From: an uncultured Oscillospiraceae bacterium
Lineage (GTDB): Bacteria; Bacillota; Clostridia; Oscillospirales; Oscillospiraceae
Length of the DNA: 50,956 bases
Assembly (NCBI GenBank): GCA_934511165.1
Contig: CAKSWA010000012.1
Location: forward strand, 1 to 50,956
Direction of reading: 5' to 3'
The position numbers and the translations under genes are program-made. The notes below the pieces were generated by a model. That model had not been told where the DNA came from and did not search any database. It worked only from the letters and a program-made list of their open reading frames with translations. This document shows positions 25,090 to 32,504 of this stretch, one piece after another (positions within the stretch are counted from its first letter, which is position 1; every line of letters starts with the position of its first letter).

Positions 25090-26009
25090 TACGCGTTTTC
25101 TCCTTCCTTGTCAACATGCGGCTGCGGAACAACTTCCACATGGCAGACGTTTTCGAGCAGCTTTACGATTGCCGAGGCGTCCTCGTCGGCAAGTCCGGCG
25201 GCGTAGGCCGCCATGTAATATTCCTTGGCGACGTTGCCGAGCACCGTCGGTGCGCCGACATCCTTGGCGAGATCGGAGGCCAGCTTCATATCCTTGAGCT
25301 GGAGCCAAACCTTGAAGCCCTTGTTGAATTTCCGCGGGAAAACAAAGTTTTCGATTTTCATTTTGGAGGAGTAGCTCATGCCGGAGCTGGAGTTGATGAT
25401 GCTGAGGAGAAGCTCGGGGTCGATCCCGGCCTTCATGCCCATGACCATCGCCTCGCAGATACCTGCAAGGTTGATGCCGGTGAGCATGTTGTTGATGAGT
25501 TTGATCGTGTGGCCGGTACCGCTCTCGCCGACATAGAAAACGCTTTTTCCGAGCGCATTGAATATTTCGAGCGCGCGGTCATAATCCTCCCGGTCGCCGG
25601 AGGCCATGATGCTCAGCGTGCCGTCCGCCGCGCGGACAACGCCGCCGCTGACAGGCGCATCAACAAATGCGACGCCCTGCTCCTTGAGCTGCGCATGGAT
25701 CGCCTTCGTGTCCGTCGGCGCACCGGTGCTCATGTCAAGGATCAGCATACCGGGACGGAGGTTCTCGTGCACGCCGTGCTCGCCGAAGAGCGCCATGCGC
25801 GTGTCGCGCGACTGCGACATCATGCATACGATTGTGTCGCACTGCGCCGCGACTTCGGCGCTGTTTGCCGCCGGAACGACACCGCGTTCCGCCGCGGCGG
25901 TGAGCGCCGCGGGCAGAATATCATAACCGATGACCTCATATCCGCGCCGTACGAGCTGCGCGGACATGAGCGAGCCCATGCTGCCAAGACCGATAAAGCC
26001 GATTTTCAT
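25089..26009 (-). CDS. NAD(P)-dependent beta-hydroxyacid dehydrogenase (3-hydroxyisobutyrate / tartronate semialdehyde reductase family)
   Basis: A 306-aa enzyme. The Rossmann motif is at the start, MKIGFIGLGSMGSLMSAQLV (GxGxMG). The substrate-binding DAPVSGGVVRAADGTLSIMASG is present, and the catalytic-lysine region reads TIKLINNMLTGINLAGICEA. The substrate cannot be told from sequence; candidates are 3-hydroxyisobutyrate, glycerate, or a related beta-hydroxyacid. ATG 26009 is chosen over an upstream frame because GAGGGG precedes it and the family begins there. It lies downstream of the TRAP permease beyond a terminator, and upstream of DUF1185 with a one-base overlap. Confidence 0.92.
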   Translation of the reverse strand: MKIGFIGLGSMGSLMSAQLVRRGYEVIGYDILPAALTAAAERGVVPAANSAEVAAQCDTIVCMMSQSRDTRMALFGEHGVHENLRPGMLILDMSTGAPTDTKAIHAQLKEQGVAFVDAPVSGGVVRAADGTLSIMASGDREDYDRALEIFNALGKSVFYVGESGTGHTIKLINNMLTGINLAGICEAMVMGMKAGIDPELLLSIINSSSGMSYSSKMKIENFVFPRKFNKGFKVWLQLKDMKLASDLAKDVGAPTVLGNVAKEYYMAAYAAGLADEDASAIVKLLENVCHVEVVPQPHVDKEGENA

Positions 26010-26052
26010 GCATTTTCCCCTCGTTTCTATTGAATTTTTGAATTTTGCGCGC

Positions 26053-26092
26053 AAAAAGCTGCCGCCCCTGCCGCAAAGCGCGGGCGGCAGCT
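26053..26092 (-). terminator. Terminator after the TRAP permease gene
   Basis: On the minus strand AGCTGCCGCCC (26092-26082) pairs with GGGCGGCAGCT (26067-26057) and is followed by T5. It separates the transporter genes from the dehydrogenase operon, which may still receive read-through. Confidence 0.85.
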
Positions 26093-26115
26093 CTCTGTTT
26101 CCTGCGATAGAGTTA

Positions 26116-27996
26116 TCAGGCTACAGACGCTGGTTTCTTTTTGCGGATGAAGAACAGAGCAAGGAATACAACAACGATGATAGCAATACCGATAATATCC
26201 GTAATGGCGCTCGGCATGATTAGCAGAATGGTGGAAGCGCCGAGCAGGATGCGGAACACCGTATTCACCTTTCCCTTGAACCAGCCGATCATAGCAATGC
26301 CGAACACCGAAACGCCGATGCCGGCGGTGACGCAGCAGCGGATCATTTCCAGCACGTTGCCGCCCTGAAGCAGGAGCGCGGTGTTGGAGCAGAACGCGAA
26401 GGGAACGAGCAGCGTGACGAGAGCGTACTTGAACGCCTGCCAGCCGGTTTTGAATGGATCCTCGTTTACGAGGCCTGCCGAGGTGAACGCCGCAAGCGCT
26501 ACCGGCGGGGTGATGTTGCCGATGCAGGAGAAGTAGAAGCAGAACATATCCGCGGCGATCTGCGGCACACCGATCTTCACGAGCGAAGGAACGATCATCG
26601 AAGCGAGGATGATGTACGCGGCGACGGGCGGCATACCCATGCCGAGCAGAAGGGCGATGAGCATCGTGAGGAACAGGCTCAGAACGACCGAATCGCCGGA
26701 GAGGGAGATGATGAGCGCGGAGATCTTCACCGTGAGGCCGGTGATGGAGAGGCAGCCGACGATGATGCCCGCCGTAGCGCAGGTGAGAATGGTGGAAATA
26801 ACGCCGGAGCCGCCGGACTTGAGCACTTCATAGAGCTTCTTGGGCGTCGGCCAGAACTCGCGGTCACGGAAGGAGATCACAAGGATCGCCGCCATGGCGA
26901 TGCAGGCGGATTTGCCCGCGGGCCACTGCAGAACAACGAGCAGGAACAGCAGGATGAGCAGCGGGAGGAAGAGATAGAGCTTCGGGAGCCATTCCTTCTT
27001 GGCCGGGAGCTCGTCCTTCGTGAGAACCTTCATGCCGACGCGGTCAGCTTCCAGACCGGACTGAACAAAGAGAGCGAGATAGTAGAGGATGGCGGGGATC
27101 GCCGCTGCAATGCAGATGGAGCCGTAGGATACGCCGCGCATCTCGGACATAACGAACGCTGCAGCGCCCATGACCGGGGGCATGATCAGACCGCCGGTTG
27201 CCGCAACGGCGAGAATGGCCGCTGCCGTACGCTTGCTGTAGCCGGAGCGGGTCATCAGCGGGAGAGTGAACGAGCCGGTCGTGAGGATGTTTGCCACGGC
27301 GCTGCCGGAAACGGTGCCCATCAGGCCGGAGGCGACGATGGACGCCTTGGCGGAGCCGCCCTTGCTGCGGCCGACAAGGCCGTAGGCTACGGTGATGAAG
27401 TAGTCGCCGATGCCGAAGCGCTCCATGACCGCGCCGAACACGGAGTAGGTCACGATAACGCCGGCGGCAACGCCCATGGACGTGCCGAAAATGCCTTCGG
27501 TGCCGAGAGACAGATACGGCATAACACGGGAGATGGAGTAGCCTCTGTGGCCGAACGTGCCGGGGATGTAGCGGCCGAAGATCGTGTAGGCAAAAAAAAC
27601 AAGGGAGATGATAACCATCGGCCAGCCGAGACTGCGCTGCGCGGCAATGATCATCACGACAAACACGGAGATCGAAACGGCGATGTCCAGCGCGGTGTAA
27701 GCGCCGGCGCGTTCAACTGTCAGCTTGAACGTGGCAACAATATAAATCGTCATGGCAATCGAAACGAGAATGAGGAGCGTATAGATCACCGAGACGATGG
27801 AGAATTTTTTCTTCTTCTCCAGATCGCCCTTGATAAGCGAGAGGAACGTAAGGACGAGCGTAACGCCGAGAACGAGACCGCGCTGGATAACGGCGGTCAG
27901 AACGCCGAAAATGGCGGTATACAGAACAAATCCGGCCAGCAGCGCACAGAGAAAGCCGTACACCAGATTGATCTTCTTAATAAGTTTTTCAGCCAT
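26116..27996 (-). CDS. TRAP transporter fused permease (4TM + 12TM)
   Basis: A 626-aa membrane protein in which the small DctQ-like and large DctM-like subunits are joined, as is standard for TAXI-type systems. The first ~130 residues contain four helices; the rest contains the DctM core with GLMGTVSGSAVANILTTGSF, AAAILAVAATGGLIMPPVMG and GMGMPPVAAYIILASM. These systems use a sodium gradient to import substrates delivered by a binding protein. The 3' end has PSAITDIIGIAIIVVVFL then RKKKPASVA. It starts MAEKLIKKINLVYG behind AAAGGAGAG. It lies downstream of the binding-protein gene, separated by a hairpin. Confidence 0.95.
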   Translation of the reverse strand: MAEKLIKKINLVYGFLCALLAGFVLYTAIFGVLTAVIQRGLVLGVTLVLTFLSLIKGDLEKKKKFSIVSVIYTLLILVSIAMTIYIVATFKLTVERAGAYTALDIAVSISVFVVMIIAAQRSLGWPMVIISLVFFAYTIFGRYIPGTFGHRGYSISRVMPYLSLGTEGIFGTSMGVAAGVIVTYSVFGAVMERFGIGDYFITVAYGLVGRSKGGSAKASIVASGLMGTVSGSAVANILTTGSFTLPLMTRSGYSKRTAAAILAVAATGGLIMPPVMGAAAFVMSEMRGVSYGSICIAAAIPAILYYLALFVQSGLEADRVGMKVLTKDELPAKKEWLPKLYLFLPLLILLFLLVVLQWPAGKSACIAMAAILVISFRDREFWPTPKKLYEVLKSGGSGVISTILTCATAGIIVGCLSITGLTVKISALIISLSGDSVVLSLFLTMLIALLLGMGMPPVAAYIILASMIVPSLVKIGVPQIAADMFCFYFSCIGNITPPVALAAFTSAGLVNEDPFKTGWQAFKYALVTLLVPFAFCSNTALLLQGGNVLEMIRCCVTAGIGVSVFGIAMIGWFKGKVNTVFRILLGASTILLIMPSAITDIIGIAIIVVVFLALFFIRKKKPASVA

Positions 27997-28037
27997 CTTT
28001 TCTCTCCTTTACTTTAAACAGATGGTTGTTTTTGGAA

Positions 28038-28070
28038 AAGTGCCGCCGGAGCGTGTCTCCGACGGCACTT
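28038..28070 (-). promoter_or_regulatory. Intergenic hairpin between binding protein and permease genes
   Basis: AAGTGCCG at each end with a total 14-bp stem (28038-28051 / 28057-28070). Read as minus-strand RNA, the only non-Watson-Crick pair is a G-U, whereas the plus strand would have an A-C mismatch. No long U run follows on the minus strand. It most likely protects the upstream mRNA 3' end or partly terminates, so that more binding protein than permease is made. Confidence 0.65.
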
Positions 28071-28124
28071 CCGCTGCATGGGACAAAAGGGAGCACCAAA
28101 GGGGATAAGTAAGGAAAGACTGTT

Positions 28125-29126
28125 TTAGAACGTCAGACCCTGCTCCTCAAAATATCTCTGGGCGCCGGCGTGCAGGGGCAGACCGCCAGTCTGGCAGCCC
28201 TCTTCCAGAGAGAGAAGCTTGAACGCGTCGTGCACGGTGGCCATGTAGTCCAGGTTTTCCATGACGGTCTTGACGATGTCGTAGCCGACCTGCTCGTCGA
28301 GCGTGGAGGAGGTCGTCACGTAGTTGCCGTGAGCGGCGCAGAGAATGTCCTCATCCTGACCGTTGTAGGTGCCGGCGGGGATCGTCATGGTGATGAAGTT
28401 CTGGGCATAGACGTTGTCGGTCTGCTCAATGAGAGAAGCGTCGAACGGAAGCAGACGGATGGGCTTCCAGGAAGCGAGGTCGATGATTGTGGCGTGCGGG
28501 GAAACGGTGTCGAACAGCGCCGCATCAATCGTGCCGTTCTTGAAGGCTTCGACGGATTCGGTGTAGTTCAGATACTCGGCCTTGTAGTCTACGCCCTCGA
28601 CCATGCCGTAAAGGCCTTCGAGGAACGCAACAGCGACGTTATAGTTGCCGGAGCCGGCCTGACCAACGGAAATGGTCTTGCCGCGAAGATCTTCCACGCT
28701 CTTGTACGGGGAGTCTTTCATAACGATCATGTGAACGGGGTTGGCGTACATCTGGAAGAGAACGCAAACGTCGATCTTGTTATCTTTGAACGCCATGTCG
28801 CCGAGATAAGCCTGCAGTGTCGTGGGGAAGGACATAGTAGCGATCTCGATGTTGCCAGCCTTGAGAAGGTTGCAGTTTTCGGCGGACGCCTTCGTCGCCT
28901 CGACCGTAACGTTCATGTAGGTCTTGTCGGTCAGCAGAGTGCCGATGCCGATGCCCGCGGTGTAGAACACGCCGCCGGTTGTGCCGGTGCCGAAGCTGAG
29001 ATAGGTTGTCTGCTGCTTGTCGCCGGAGCCGCCCTCGGTCGTGCCGCCGGTGCTGCCGCAGGCGCAGAGCGAGAGAAGCATCAGCGCGGCGAGAAACAGG
29101 CTGGTGATTTTCTTGGAACGTTTCAT
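28125..29126 (-). CDS. TAXI-family TRAP transporter substrate-binding lipoprotein
   Basis: A 333-aa lipoprotein. The signal peptide MKRSKKITSLFLAALMLLSL ends at lipobox L-C-A-C, so Cys is lipidated after Lgt action. After a Gly/Thr/Ser linker, TYLSFGTGTTGGVFYTAGIGI is the TAXI (TRAP-associated extracytoplasmic immunogenic) N-terminal signature. LRGKTISVGQAGSGNYNVA is the second lobe motif. ATG 29126 has GGAGG upstream; an in-frame ATG 54 bases earlier would spoil the signal peptide. Some TAXI proteins bind glutamate/glutamine or 2-oxoglutarate-like acids, but the ligand here is not predictable. It is transcribed divergently from a LysR regulator. Confidence 0.95.
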   Translation of the reverse strand: MKRSKKITSLFLAALMLLSLCACGSTGGTTEGGSGDKQQTTYLSFGTGTTGGVFYTAGIGIGTLLTDKTYMNVTVEATKASAENCNLLKAGNIEIATMSFPTTLQAYLGDMAFKDNKIDVCVLFQMYANPVHMIVMKDSPYKSVEDLRGKTISVGQAGSGNYNVAVAFLEGLYGMVEGVDYKAEYLNYTESVEAFKNGTIDAALFDTVSPHATIIDLASWKPIRLLPFDASLIEQTDNVYAQNFITMTIPAGTYNGQDEDILCAAHGNYVTTSSTLDEQVGYDIVKTVMENLDYMATVHDAFKLLSLEEGCQTGGLPLHAGAQRYFEEQGLTF

Positions 29127-29208
29127 TTGATCGTTTCCTCCAGTTTCCTTTTTTCTTTCTTCTTTTGGACGCAAAAGCACTGTGCAATATACACAAAAAT
29201 TAACGCCC

Positions 29209-29237
29209 TATTTACGCTTCTTAGTGTAATACGTCAA
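29209..29237 (-). promoter_or_regulatory. Promoter of the TAXI/TRAP genes
   Basis: On the minus strand TTGACG (29237-29232), 17 bases, TAAATA (29214-29209). It lies 83 bp before the start codon, in the LysR-TAXI divergent region. Confidence 0.6.
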
Positions 29238-29282
29238 CGGCCGAAAAGCAATTTCCTTTTTTGACGACTTTTTTGCGGAAGT

Positions 29283-29297
29283 TTACCGAAAAGGTAA
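29283..29297. promoter_or_regulatory. Candidate LysR-type operator
   Basis: The dyad TTACC-GAAAA-GGTAA (29283-29297) contains a T-N11-A core as in LysR boxes. It lies between the TAXI and LysR promoters, about 50 bp upstream of the TAXI -35, a usual place for activator binding. It is the cleanest dyad in the divergent region. Confidence 0.45.
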
Positions 29298-29356
29298 TGA
29301 TTGGCCTGCGTTTGCGGTATGGCTCGATATTCCGCGGCATTTGGCGATAAATTTTC

Positions 29357-29385
29357 TTGACATCATATATATATATATATATATA
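29357..29385 (+). promoter_or_regulatory. Probable promoter of the LysR gene, containing the (AT)12 tract
   Basis: TTGACA at 29357-29362 is perfect. The next 26 bases are almost purely alternating AT; with a 17-base spacer the -10 would be TATATA (29380-29385), and the tract ends with TATATT (29384-29389). The exact -10 cannot be fixed because any register of the repeat gives a plausible hexamer. Confidence 0.55.
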
Positions 29386-29388
29386 TAT
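29365..29388. repeat. (AT)12 dinucleotide repeat
   Basis: Twelve uninterrupted AT units in an otherwise GC-rich genome, lying directly downstream of TTGACA and ~75 bp before the LysR start. Such tracts change length by strand slippage. Confidence 0.95.
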
Positions 29389-29462
29389 TGGGTTTTATCG
29401 TTCTGATGTGCCGGGGTTTCTTGCAGTTCCATTTAGATTCCATATGGTATGGGGTGATCGCC

Positions 29463-30377
29463 TTGACATTACGACAAATCGAGTTTTTCCTTGCCGTGTG
29501 CCGGGAAGGCAGCATTACGCGCGCTGCCGACGCCGTTCATGTATCGGCTCCGCCGCTGAGCCGTGCGCTTGCACAGCTGGAGGACGAGCTTGGCGTGGAG
29601 CTTTTCTTCCGGGGGAAAAAGGGCATGGAACTGACCGTTGCCGGAAAAATCTTCCTCTCCGGCGCGCAGAAGGTCGCCGCAGACATGGGAGAAATGCGCG
29701 CCGCGCTCTATGCGCATAAGGTTGGGCGCGTCAACACGATCCATATCGGCTCGATCAACGCAATTTCCTCGCGCATTCTGCCCTTCCGCATCAGCCGCTT
29801 TAAGAAAACGCATTCTCACACCTCGGTGGTCGTGCATGAGGAGAGCTCGCCGCAGCTTGCCCGCCGTCTGGAGCAGCGGGAGCTGGACATCTGCATCATC
29901 CGCGAGCCGATCGAGCTGAGCAAGACCGACTATGAGATGGCTCCGCTTTACGACGAGGCGCTCAAGGAGGTAGGCATGGATCAGGATTACTTCTTCGCCA
30001 TCGGGAAGGCTTCGTTTTTCTCCGGCATCCGCGGCGCGGAGAAAGAGGTCCCGGTTGCGGCGCTCAAGGGCATTCCGCTTGTCATCCATAACCGGTATGT
30101 CCCCATGCTCATCAGCCAGTGCGCAAAATTCAATTTCGCGCCGGATATCGTCTTTGAGAACAAAGAGGTCACATCGCTTATCAGCTGGGCGCACGCCGGA
30201 CTCGGCGTGGCCATTGTGCCATATACCTCTACGCTGCTTCTTGGCTGTGAAACGCTCTCCAAAAGGAAAATCGTGCAGCCGGAGATTGCCTCGCAGGCGT
30301 ACGTCGTCTGGGGGCGGCAGAACGTCCCCTCGGACGAGGTTATGGATATGATCGATCTTCTGCGCCACCCGCAATAA
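29463..30377 (+). CDS. LysR-family transcriptional regulator
   Basis: A 304-aa regulator with an N-terminal winged helix-turn-helix: LTLRQIEFFLAVCREGSITR, then AADAVHVSAPPLSRALAQLE and the wing LGVELFFRGKKGMELT. The effector domain follows from about residue 90, with IHIGSINAISSRILP and HAGLGVAIVPYT. I take the TTG at 29463 as start since the family begins M-T-L-R-Q and GGGGTG lies ~7 bases upstream; GTG at 29454 is an alternative. A longer frame to 29388 would begin inside the AT repeat. Being divergent from the TAXI gene, it probably controls that uptake locus. Confidence 0.9.
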   Translation: MTLRQIEFFLAVCREGSITRAADAVHVSAPPLSRALAQLEDELGVELFFRGKKGMELTVAGKIFLSGAQKVAADMGEMRAALYAHKVGRVNTIHIGSINAISSRILPFRISRFKKTHSHTSVVVHEESSPQLARRLEQRELDICIIREPIELSKTDYEMAPLYDEALKEVGMDQDYFFAIGKASFFSGIRGAEKEVPVAALKGIPLVIHNRYVPMLISQCAKFNFAPDIVFENKEVTSLISWAHAGLGVAIVPYTSTLLLGCETLSKRKIVQPEIASQAYVVWGRQNVPSDEVMDMIDLLRHPQ

Positions 30378-30383
30378 AAACAA

Positions 30384-30430
30384 AAACACCCTCGGAAAGA
30401 AACGTGACGCGTTTCCTTCCGAGGGTGTTT
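30384..30430. terminator. Bidirectional terminator between LysR and LOG genes
   Basis: AAACACCCTCGGAA (30384-30397) pairs perfectly with TTCCGAGGGTGTTT (30417-30430), with an inner GAAAC/GTTTC pairing. It sits between two convergent genes. Confidence 0.88.
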
Positions 30431-30436
30431 CAGCTT

Positions 30437-30970
30437 TTAAACTTCCAGATAATCGAGGCACGTCTTCACATCCGTGAAGCGCGCGTAGTGGCCGCTCAGT
30501 TCTTCGGTCGCGAAGCCCTTTTCCACCGCGCCGCGCAGCAGCTCGACGGCGGGCTGCCAGTAGTTTTCCGCATCGAGAAATGCGCTCTTTTTCTGCATCC
30601 TTCCGAGGGATGAGAGGGTGATGACTTCGAAAATTTCCTCCATTGTGCCGATGCCGCCGGGCAGGGCGATGAAGGCGTCCGAGCGCTCTTCCATGATGGT
30701 TTTGCGCTCCGCCATCGTCTCCATGCGCACGAGCTCCGTGCAATGCTCAAAGAGGATGCCGGGGGCGTTGAAGAAGTACGGCACAACGCCGACGATCTTT
30801 CCGCCCATTTCGTAGGCTCCGCGCGCTGCGGCGCCCATCATGCCGTGGCCGCCCGCGCCGAATACGAGCGTGTGCCCGCGCAAAGCGAGCTCGCGTCCGA
30901 GCGCCGTGCCGAGCGCCATGAAGTCCTCGCCGATCTCATCGCGCGCCGCGCCGAATACACAGATATTCAA
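30437..30970 (-). CDS. LOG-family nucleotide phosphoribohydrolase
   Basis: A 177-aa Rossmann-like protein with the LOG motifs GAGGHGMMGAAARGA (38-52) and PGGIGTMEEIFEV (104-116). The conserved R/K pair occurs in MAERKTIMEE. Family members release the base from nucleoside monophosphates (cytokinin activation in plants; AMP/pyrimidine 5'-nucleotide salvage or housecleaning in bacteria). The coding start is TTG at 30970-30968: the family N-terminus NICVFGAARDEIGED begins there, and GGAGGAG lies ~8 bases upstream inside mutY. The TTGA shared with the mutY stop codon implies translational coupling. Confidence 0.88.
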   Translation of the reverse strand: MNICVFGAARDEIGEDFMALGTALGRELALRGHTLVFGAGGHGMMGAAARGAYEMGGKIVGVVPYFFNAPGILFEHCTELVRMETMAERKTIMEERSDAFIALPGGIGTMEEIFEVITLSSLGRMQKKSAFLDAENYWQPAVELLRGAVEKGFATEELSGHYARFTDVKTCLDYLEV

Positions 30971-31959
30971 TATCCCATCTCCTCCAGTTTTTTTCGGTAA
31001 TACCGGAACGCCGTGGGCATGGCGAGCGCTTCGCGCTCCGCTCTCGTCACCCAGACGTAGTCTGGCAGTCTTTCCTCGCAGCGGACAATGTACCCGCGCA
31101 TATGCCACTCGACGTGGCTGAACACGTGTACCGCCTCGCCGCAGGGCTCGCCGTTTTCCGGCGCTTCCGGCGCAAGATCGTTCGGAAGCTCCCACATCGA
31201 GGCGAGAAGCCCTGTGCTTTCGCGCCGCCGCACCGCGACGGTATCGCCGCAGAGCAGCAGAAGCACCCGCCGGTTTTCGATCCGGCGCGGCTTTTTCTCC
31301 GGCAGTACGGGGTAGAGCGTTTCCTCGCCGCGGCGGTGCGCCTCGCAGTATGCGGCGACCGGGCAGCGCGCGCACTCGGGCGTTCCAACGGTGCAGATCG
31401 TCTCGCCCAGTTCCATGAGCGCGCTTGTAAAAGCGCCGCAGTCCCCCGCGGGGTAAATCGCGCGCAGCGCTTCGCGGAAGCGCTTTTTCACCTTGTCGCT
31501 GCCGATGCTCTCACCGAAGCACTCCATGCGCGCGAGCACGCGCAGCACGTTCCCGTCTACGGCCGGTTCGGGCAGTCCGTAGGCGATCGAGGCGATCGCC
31601 CCGGCGGTGTAGTCCCCAATGCCGGGCAGCGCGCGCAGCGCTGCGGCGTCCGCAGGGAACACGCCGCCGAACTCTTTGCACACGGTTTTCGCGCATTTGT
31701 GGAGATTTTGCGCGCGGGAATAATACCCTAACCCTTCCCAGAGCTTGAGTACATCGTCGAGCTCTGCCGCGGCGAGCGCTTCCACGGTCGGAAACGCGCG
31801 TGTGAAGCGGTTGAAGTATTCGCGCGCGGCCTCGATGCGGGTTTGCTGCAGCATGATCTCCGAGACCCATACGCGGTACGGCGTCGGCTCCTCCCGCCAG
31901 GGGAGGGGGCGCGCCTCTTTTTTATACCAGTCCACCAGCGGACGGGAAAAGTTCTCCAT
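30967..31959 (-). CDS. mutY: A/G-specific adenine glycosylase MutY
   Basis: MutY removes adenine paired with 8-oxoguanine. The 330-aa protein has VSEIMLQQTRIE (catalytic E34), the helix-hairpin-helix LPGIGDYTAGAIAS (111-124), catalytic D135 in PAVDGNVLRV, and a 4Fe-4S cluster with spacing C189-x6-C196-x2-C199-x5-C205. The C-terminal ~100 residues are the NUDIX-like 8-oxoG recognition domain (HVFSHVEWHMRGYIV). All key residues are intact. It has its own promoter and is coupled to the LOG gene. Confidence 0.96.
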   Translation of the reverse strand: MENFSRPLVDWYKKEARPLPWREEPTPYRVWVSEIMLQQTRIEAAREYFNRFTRAFPTVEALAAAELDDVLKLWEGLGYYSRAQNLHKCAKTVCKEFGGVFPADAAALRALPGIGDYTAGAIASIAYGLPEPAVDGNVLRVLARMECFGESIGSDKVKKRFREALRAIYPAGDCGAFTSALMELGETICTVGTPECARCPVAAYCEAHRRGEETLYPVLPEKKPRRIENRRVLLLLCGDTVAVRRRESTGLLASMWELPNDLAPEAPENGEPCGEAVHVFSHVEWHMRGYIVRCEERLPDYVWVTRAEREALAMPTAFRYYRKKLEEMGY

Positions 31960-31985
31960 AGGCCGTTCCTTTCATTTCTTTCGAT

Positions 31986-32014
31986 ATTATACGCGATGAG
32001 CCGGGCCTTGACAA
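31986..32014 (-). promoter_or_regulatory. Promoter of mutY-LOG
   Basis: On the minus strand TTGTCA (32014-32009), 17 bases, perfect TATAAT (31991-31986). It stands back to back with the promoter of the next plus-strand gene, the -35 hexamers being 2 bp apart. Confidence 0.8.
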
Positions 32015-32016
32015 CC

Positions 32017-32045
32017 TTGATTTACGCGCCCCAAACGGCTATAAT
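32017..32045 (+). promoter_or_regulatory. Promoter of the PPC-domain/alaX/ybaK unit
   Basis: TTGATT (32017-32022), 17 bases, perfect TATAAT (32040-32045); start codon at 32079 with GAGGAG upstream. Confidence 0.8.
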
Positions 32046-32078
32046 ACAAATATATTCCACTCTGAGGAGATACAGATC

Positions 32079-32498
32079 ATGGACTACCGGCGTTTTGAAA
32101 ATACGATCGTTGCGCGTTTCGACCGCGGCGAGGAGATCACGGCGCAGCTTCGCGCGCTGTGCGAAAAGGAAAACATCCGCCTGGCGAGCGTTGAGGCGCT
32201 CGGCGCGACGGACGAGTTCACCGTCGGCGTGTACAACGTGGACGAGCATCAGTACCACGCGCTCACCTTTACCGGCGCGCACGAGATCGTCTCACTGACC
32301 GGCACGGTGAACACGATGAACGGCGAATACTACAGCCACCTGCACATGAGCGCCGCGAACGAGTCCGGCGCGGTCGTCGGCGGGCATCTCAATGCCGCGC
32401 GCGTGAGCGCGACGTGCGAGATGATTATCCGCGTGATCGACGGCACGGTTGACCGCTTCAGGGACGATGTGACCGGCCTCAACCTGTTCAAATTCTAA
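32079..32498 (+). CDS. PPC/DUF296-domain protein
   Basis: A 139-aa single-domain protein of the plants-and-prokaryotes-conserved (PPC, formerly DUF296) family. It begins MDYRRFENTIVARFDRGEEI and has LCEKENIRLASVEALGATDE, then the histidine cluster YYSHLHMSAANESGAVVGGH, which in relatives binds a metal, and a trimer-type core. Bacterial members are called DNA-binding proteins by similarity to plant AT-hook proteins, but no AT hook is present here, and the biochemical function is unknown. It is the first gene of a plus-strand run; alaX follows after 6 bp. Confidence 0.87.
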   Translation: MDYRRFENTIVARFDRGEEITAQLRALCEKENIRLASVEALGATDEFTVGVYNVDEHQYHALTFTGAHEIVSLTGTVNTMNGEYYSHLHMSAANESGAVVGGHLNAARVSATCEMIIRVIDGTVDRFRDDVTGLNLFKF

Positions 32499-32504
32499 AA
32501 CCCT

